Part shown: positions 19,014 through 21,885 of the stretch, piece by piece
Layout of the letters: each line of letters starts with the position of its first letter
Numbering within the stretch: position 1 is the first letter of the stretch
The notes under the pieces: model-generated
Database searches by the model: none
What the model saw: the letters and a program-made list of their open reading frames with translations, nothing else
What the model was told of the DNA's origin: nothing
Assembly (NCBI GenBank): GCA_011800805.1
Contig: MPNW01000782.1
Location: forward strand, 1-21,885
Source: Hirudo medicinalis
Lineage: Eukaryota > Annelida > Clitellata > Hirudinida > Hirudinidae
Direction of reading: 5' to 3'
DNA length: 21,885 nt
Made by a program: the position numbers and the translations under genes

Positions 19014-19019
19014 AATAAA
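19014..19019 (+). terminator. PolyA signal of gene B
   Basis: AATAAA about 140 nt after the gene B stop, followed by a TGTGT-containing GU-rich stretch (around 19030-19036), as expected of a cleavage site. Confidence 0.65.
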
Positions 19020-19593
19020 GCCATCATAGTTTGTGTCTAAAATGTCTTTAATGCGATAAATAATCTATTAATTCGTTTAATTTACAAATTACACATGTAC
19101 AACATGCGATCGTGTATGTTATGTAACCATTTTTGGAAAGTTCATCTCGCAAATTGACCAGAAGAGAGTTGCAACAACATGGTCACAAGAATCCGCTACA
19201 ATTGGAAGACCCAACTCTGTGCATGATAACTTTGATTTGATAATAACATTGATAACGAAGTCGAAAAGGACAACAGCAATGGATTATCACAGCAATGTTA
19301 ATTCATTACATTAGTTCCATAATTTCGAGGTGAATGTGAATGTTAAAATGATCGAACTCAACATCTGCATGTTTGTGTCATTGTTTGAGATGCAACTGAA
19401 TAAATTACTGGCAATGAAAACTGGAAGCTGCACTTAAAGATCAGTCAAAAATTCTAACAAGGCAACTTAGAATGAGCAGTAGAACGTAGGACATTCACTG
19501 AAGAGAACAGTGATAAAATACTGCCAGGAATGACATCGAGTGATAAATTATACTTACACGTTGATTTACAAATCATACAAATCATTTATGTGC

Positions 19594-19768
19594 CAGGATA
19601 ATCGCGAGCTAGGTGCACTTAAAGTAACACTTCAATCAAAGAGGAGTCCCGATAAGAAACAATCATTGCTTCACAATGATTCGATTTTAAACATTAATCG
19701 ATGAGAGCTATCGATAATTCTGCTATAAATTTGGATACAGAAAAATTCTTTCTATAAGCATTCTGCTC
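19594..19768 (+). repeat. Upstream duplicated block, copy 1
   Basis: Direct, diverged copy of 20017-20180. Shared anchors in order are AGGATAAT, CTTCAATCAAA, CGATAAGAA, AACATTAAT and TGATAATT-type strings, then an ACAGAAAA. This copy keeps a TATAAAT string (about 19731-19737) at the position where copy 2 has TATTAAG. Confidence 0.7.
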
Positions 19769-20016
19769 TCTAAACCACACTTCAAACAGCAAAGGTTGTA
19801 TGCTTTGCGGGTTACTCAAACCTTTTTTTGTCAAGTCCTAACTAATAACTCAAAGTTATTATATTTTTAAATATCTTATATTTATTATTAAATAAAGTTT
19901 TATTCATAATTAACTTTTGAAAGTCATCCGACAGCAGTAATAATTTATTAATTTATAATATTCAGTTCAAATTTATTCTTCAGTTCAAATTAATCTTATA
20001 GAATGATCGATGTACG

Positions 20017-20180
20017 AGGATAATTAGGAGATAGCTGTACTTAAAACCACGCTTCAATCAAAAAAGAAGTCTCGATAAGAATCAGGTTTTGTATTGACTA
20101 GCACTAAAACATTAATTGATGACGGTATTGATAATTTTTCTATTAAGTTGACAGAAAATTTGTTACAAAGCATTCCGAAC
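20017..20180 (+). repeat. Upstream duplicated block, copy 2 (adjacent to gene C)
   Basis: Second copy of the 19594-19768 block, displaced by about 423 bp. It ends about 58 bp before the gene C ATG, so it probably overlaps the proximal promoter. Confidence 0.7.
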
Positions 20181-20237
20181 TTTTGAGTCGACATGAAAAT
20201 ACTGTATAGCATAATTTAGATTGTTTTCGAGTACAGA

Positions 20238-20922
20238 ATGGGATTTGAGACTACATCTGTCTGTGCTTTGATTCTGATGATGCTAGGCATTCCATGCCAC
20301 TCTGTCAATTGTTAGGTTCATTGTCATTTTTCCTGAAAGCCAATAAAAAGGGGAAATATAATTTCCAGCAATTATATCTTAAAAGTAACATTAAGAATTA
20401 TTAACAAATCAACATTATTAAAATTAAATATTAATTAAAAGTAAAAAGAATTTTTTTTTCTATTCCAAAGGCCCTCCATATCCGTCGACAGGAGTCGATT
20501 TTATCGATTTCAAACTCCGGAGCGGACAGTGTAGGATGCATTTTTTTCCTCGATTCTCAACTTTTAATTTCCATTTGACGAAAAAATAATCAGACATTTA
20601 TTTCCACTGAAGGGTTCAACATCATTTTGGACCACATGAAGACCTCGCAGATTGGCACTTTTGAGAAGTATGGAGCTCATTTGGCCATAGATAAAGATCC
20701 GAATACGGCTGCAGTTGCCTGTAATCCTTGCGACCACACTCTTAAAGTTGGTCCAGCTTGGTGGATGATTCACCTGGCCAGACACTTCTTGGTTGCAGCC
20801 GTTCGGTTGCAAGCCAATTCCAAGCAGTACGGTTAGTGATGCTTGCAATTCATCCCAGTTTGTCTACAATGAACTCTTAGAGCTTGTGATCGTCTTACGT
20901 AGTTTCTGTGTTCTAGCGATGG

Positions 20923-20979
<57 letters not shown>

Positions 20980-21347
20980 CATCATTATTAATGTGAATTT
21001 TTAAAAAAAGCTTTTTAACGTTTATTGCTTTGCAAAAAAATTAATTTACCGACTATAAATTGGACCATTCGTACATTTTCGTATTCACGATCATTTCAGA
21101 TGCTAATTACTTGCAAGATTTCGAGGTCAAGGTCATGGACAATGGCTCGGACTGTTGCATTTGTGGAAATTATCGAACAAATCCCGATGTGGCACCACTC
21201 ATAAAGATAACAGTCGTCTGTCAACAGCCGCACTTCGTCAATCAAGTCAAGATCTCCAGGACTCGCAATTCACCGTTCAGACCCGACGCAATCTCAATCG
21301 CTGAGATTGAGATATTCTCTGCTGCCTTGGTTAAAATGTGTTCTTGA
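20238..21347 (+). CDS. Secreted fucolectin-like (FTP-type) protein, copy C
   Basis: Exons 20238-20310, 20613-20831 and 21100-21347 (540 nt, 179 residues), both introns phase 1. Exon 1 encodes a signal peptide (MGFETTSVCALILMMLGI then PCHSVN); its donor is read as AATT|GTTAGG because the frame reaches TAG just beyond. The domain runs TSQIGTFEKYGAHLAIDKD, VACNPCDHT, AWWMIHLARHFLVAAVRL, KQYGDANYLQDFEVKV, SDCCICGNY, ITVVCQQP, and the closing IAEIEIFSA, with a tail (ALVKMCS) carrying an extra Cys. It aligns along its whole length with copy B, including the CC pair. Here CDHT falls at the spacing where fucolectins have CTHT (nine residues before WW), so this copy may retain the sugar-contacting His, while the RGD is YGD. 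Likely extracellular; ligand unknown. The weak point is the exon 1 donor; exons 2-3 are firm. Confidence 0.82.
20470..20530 (+). pseudogene. Possible relic exon-2 fragment in intron 1 of gene C
   Basis: A GC-rich island preceded by TTCCAAAG. One frame reads PPYPSTGVDFIDFKLRSGQ, in which FIDFKL..GQ resembles the exon-2 start YIDLHNLTTEQ of copy B. No phase-compatible donor follows (the exit would be GGACA|GTGTAG, phase 2), and the WW core is missing. It may be a decayed partial exon duplication or an unrelated conserved element. Short length keeps this tentative. Confidence 0.3.
20925..20990. repeat. (ATT)n microsatellite
   Basis: Nearly pure ATT array in intron 2 (20832-21099) of gene C. The poly-Leu open frame is an artefact. 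Confidence 0.95.
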
Positions 21348-21885
21348 ATTGAGGGTCTAGGACTTTTTGTTATACCACACTCGAGAGGGTAAATTGAATT
21401 GATTTAAAAATAAAGTACATAAAAATACGAGCCGGGCTTATTTTTATTGAGTTATTTTTGTACTTTTTTTTGTACTATCTATCAGTACAATTGCTCGTGT
21501 AAATAATCAACGAAAATGCAGCGTGTTTGACAAACGGTTGCCTCGTGCTGTCATGATTTCTCTGGGTTGGCTTCGAATAATCTGCAACAAAGATCCAACA
21601 TTTATTGAGATTAATACAAATTTTAACTTCAAATGAAGGAGTCTCCCTCATCGATTGAATCATCAGGGAATGATTGAAGGTTTGTACATTTCAGAAAGTA
21701 AAAACTATAGGTTTGTTGTTAAATAATTAAAAGGTTTTTAGAAATCCTAGGAGTCAACAGAAATTGGCCTTGAAGAAATGTTGGGATAATGAATGATTAA
21801 GGAGTGCATCACGTCTATACCCGTCTGTGTTCATTCAACCTTTATATGTCACTTGCTTTTGAGAGGAGGAGGAGGAGGAGGAGGA
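21348..21885. other. Right flank after gene C
   Basis: It contains the gene C 3' UTR and polyA signal, then unannotated AT-rich sequence, ending in a (GGA)n run (about 21864-21885) at the window edge. No gene was seen. Confidence 0.6.
21409..21414 (+). terminator. PolyA signal of gene C
   Basis: AATAAA 62 nt after the gene C stop codon. This is the expected position for a short 3' UTR. Confidence 0.6.

Larger units (their letters stand above)
18874..20237. other. Intergenic region between genes B and C
   Basis: It contains the gene B 3' UTR with its polyA signal (19014-19019), then AT-rich sequence with two diverged direct copies of a ~170-bp block (19594-19768 and 20017-20180) upstream of gene C. 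No coding exon was seen. Confidence 0.6.

Overview
This is a draft eukaryotic, invertebrate-type genomic window (one unresolved base at 13220). Several GC-rich, codon-structured exons with GT..AG introns sit in AT-rich sequence full of microsatellites: (GAT)n, (AAT)n, (CCAT)n, (GGAT)n and longer minisatellites. The gene content is metazoan: an ADP-dependent glucokinase, a CD164/endolyn-like sialomucin and fucolectin-type domains. The overall style (tandem secreted lectin-like genes, small exons, hAT-like MITEs) fits a lophotrochozoan such as an annelid or mollusc. That placement is an inference, not something the sequence proves.

Layout. (1) 1437-3585 (+): at least four exons of an NHL/beta-propeller-like protein; its 5' exon was not resolved. 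(2) 3586-5597: intergenic, with a clear 185-bp hAT-like MITE at 4018-4202 flanked by a near-perfect 8-bp target-site duplication. (3) 5598-8938 (+): a complete six-exon ADP-dependent glucokinase (ADPGK) with an N-terminal membrane/ER-targeting segment and the catalytic GGGD and NEQE motifs intact. (4) 10848-12491 (+), 16927-18873 (+) and 20238-21347 (+): three paralogous three-exon genes, called A, B and C here. Each encodes a signal peptide plus one fucolectin/F-type-lectin-like (galactose-binding-like, FTP-type) domain. Exon 2 is exactly 219 nt in all three and both introns are phase 1, so they come from tandem duplication. (5) 14508-15575 (-): between A and B, a three-exon CD164/MGC-24-like type I membrane mucin on the opposite strand.

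Every gene model with a resolved start and stop has a summed exon length divisible by three (534, 513, 540, 681 and 1662 nt) and canonical GT/AG borders. No joint pathway is evident. The three lectin-like genes are a local family that probably acts outside the cell. CD164-like and ADPGK are housekeeping-type neighbours acting in the endolysosomal membrane and the ER.

The most notable signal is the lectin-like cluster. It keeps the FTP fold hallmarks (the WW-x-I/V-x-L strand and a terminal E-I-x-I strand) but lacks an intact fucose-binding signature. In its place are family-specific cysteines: CxPCD in all three copies and CCxC in B and C. Gene C also has a diverged direct duplication of its upstream region and a possible relic exon in intron 1.
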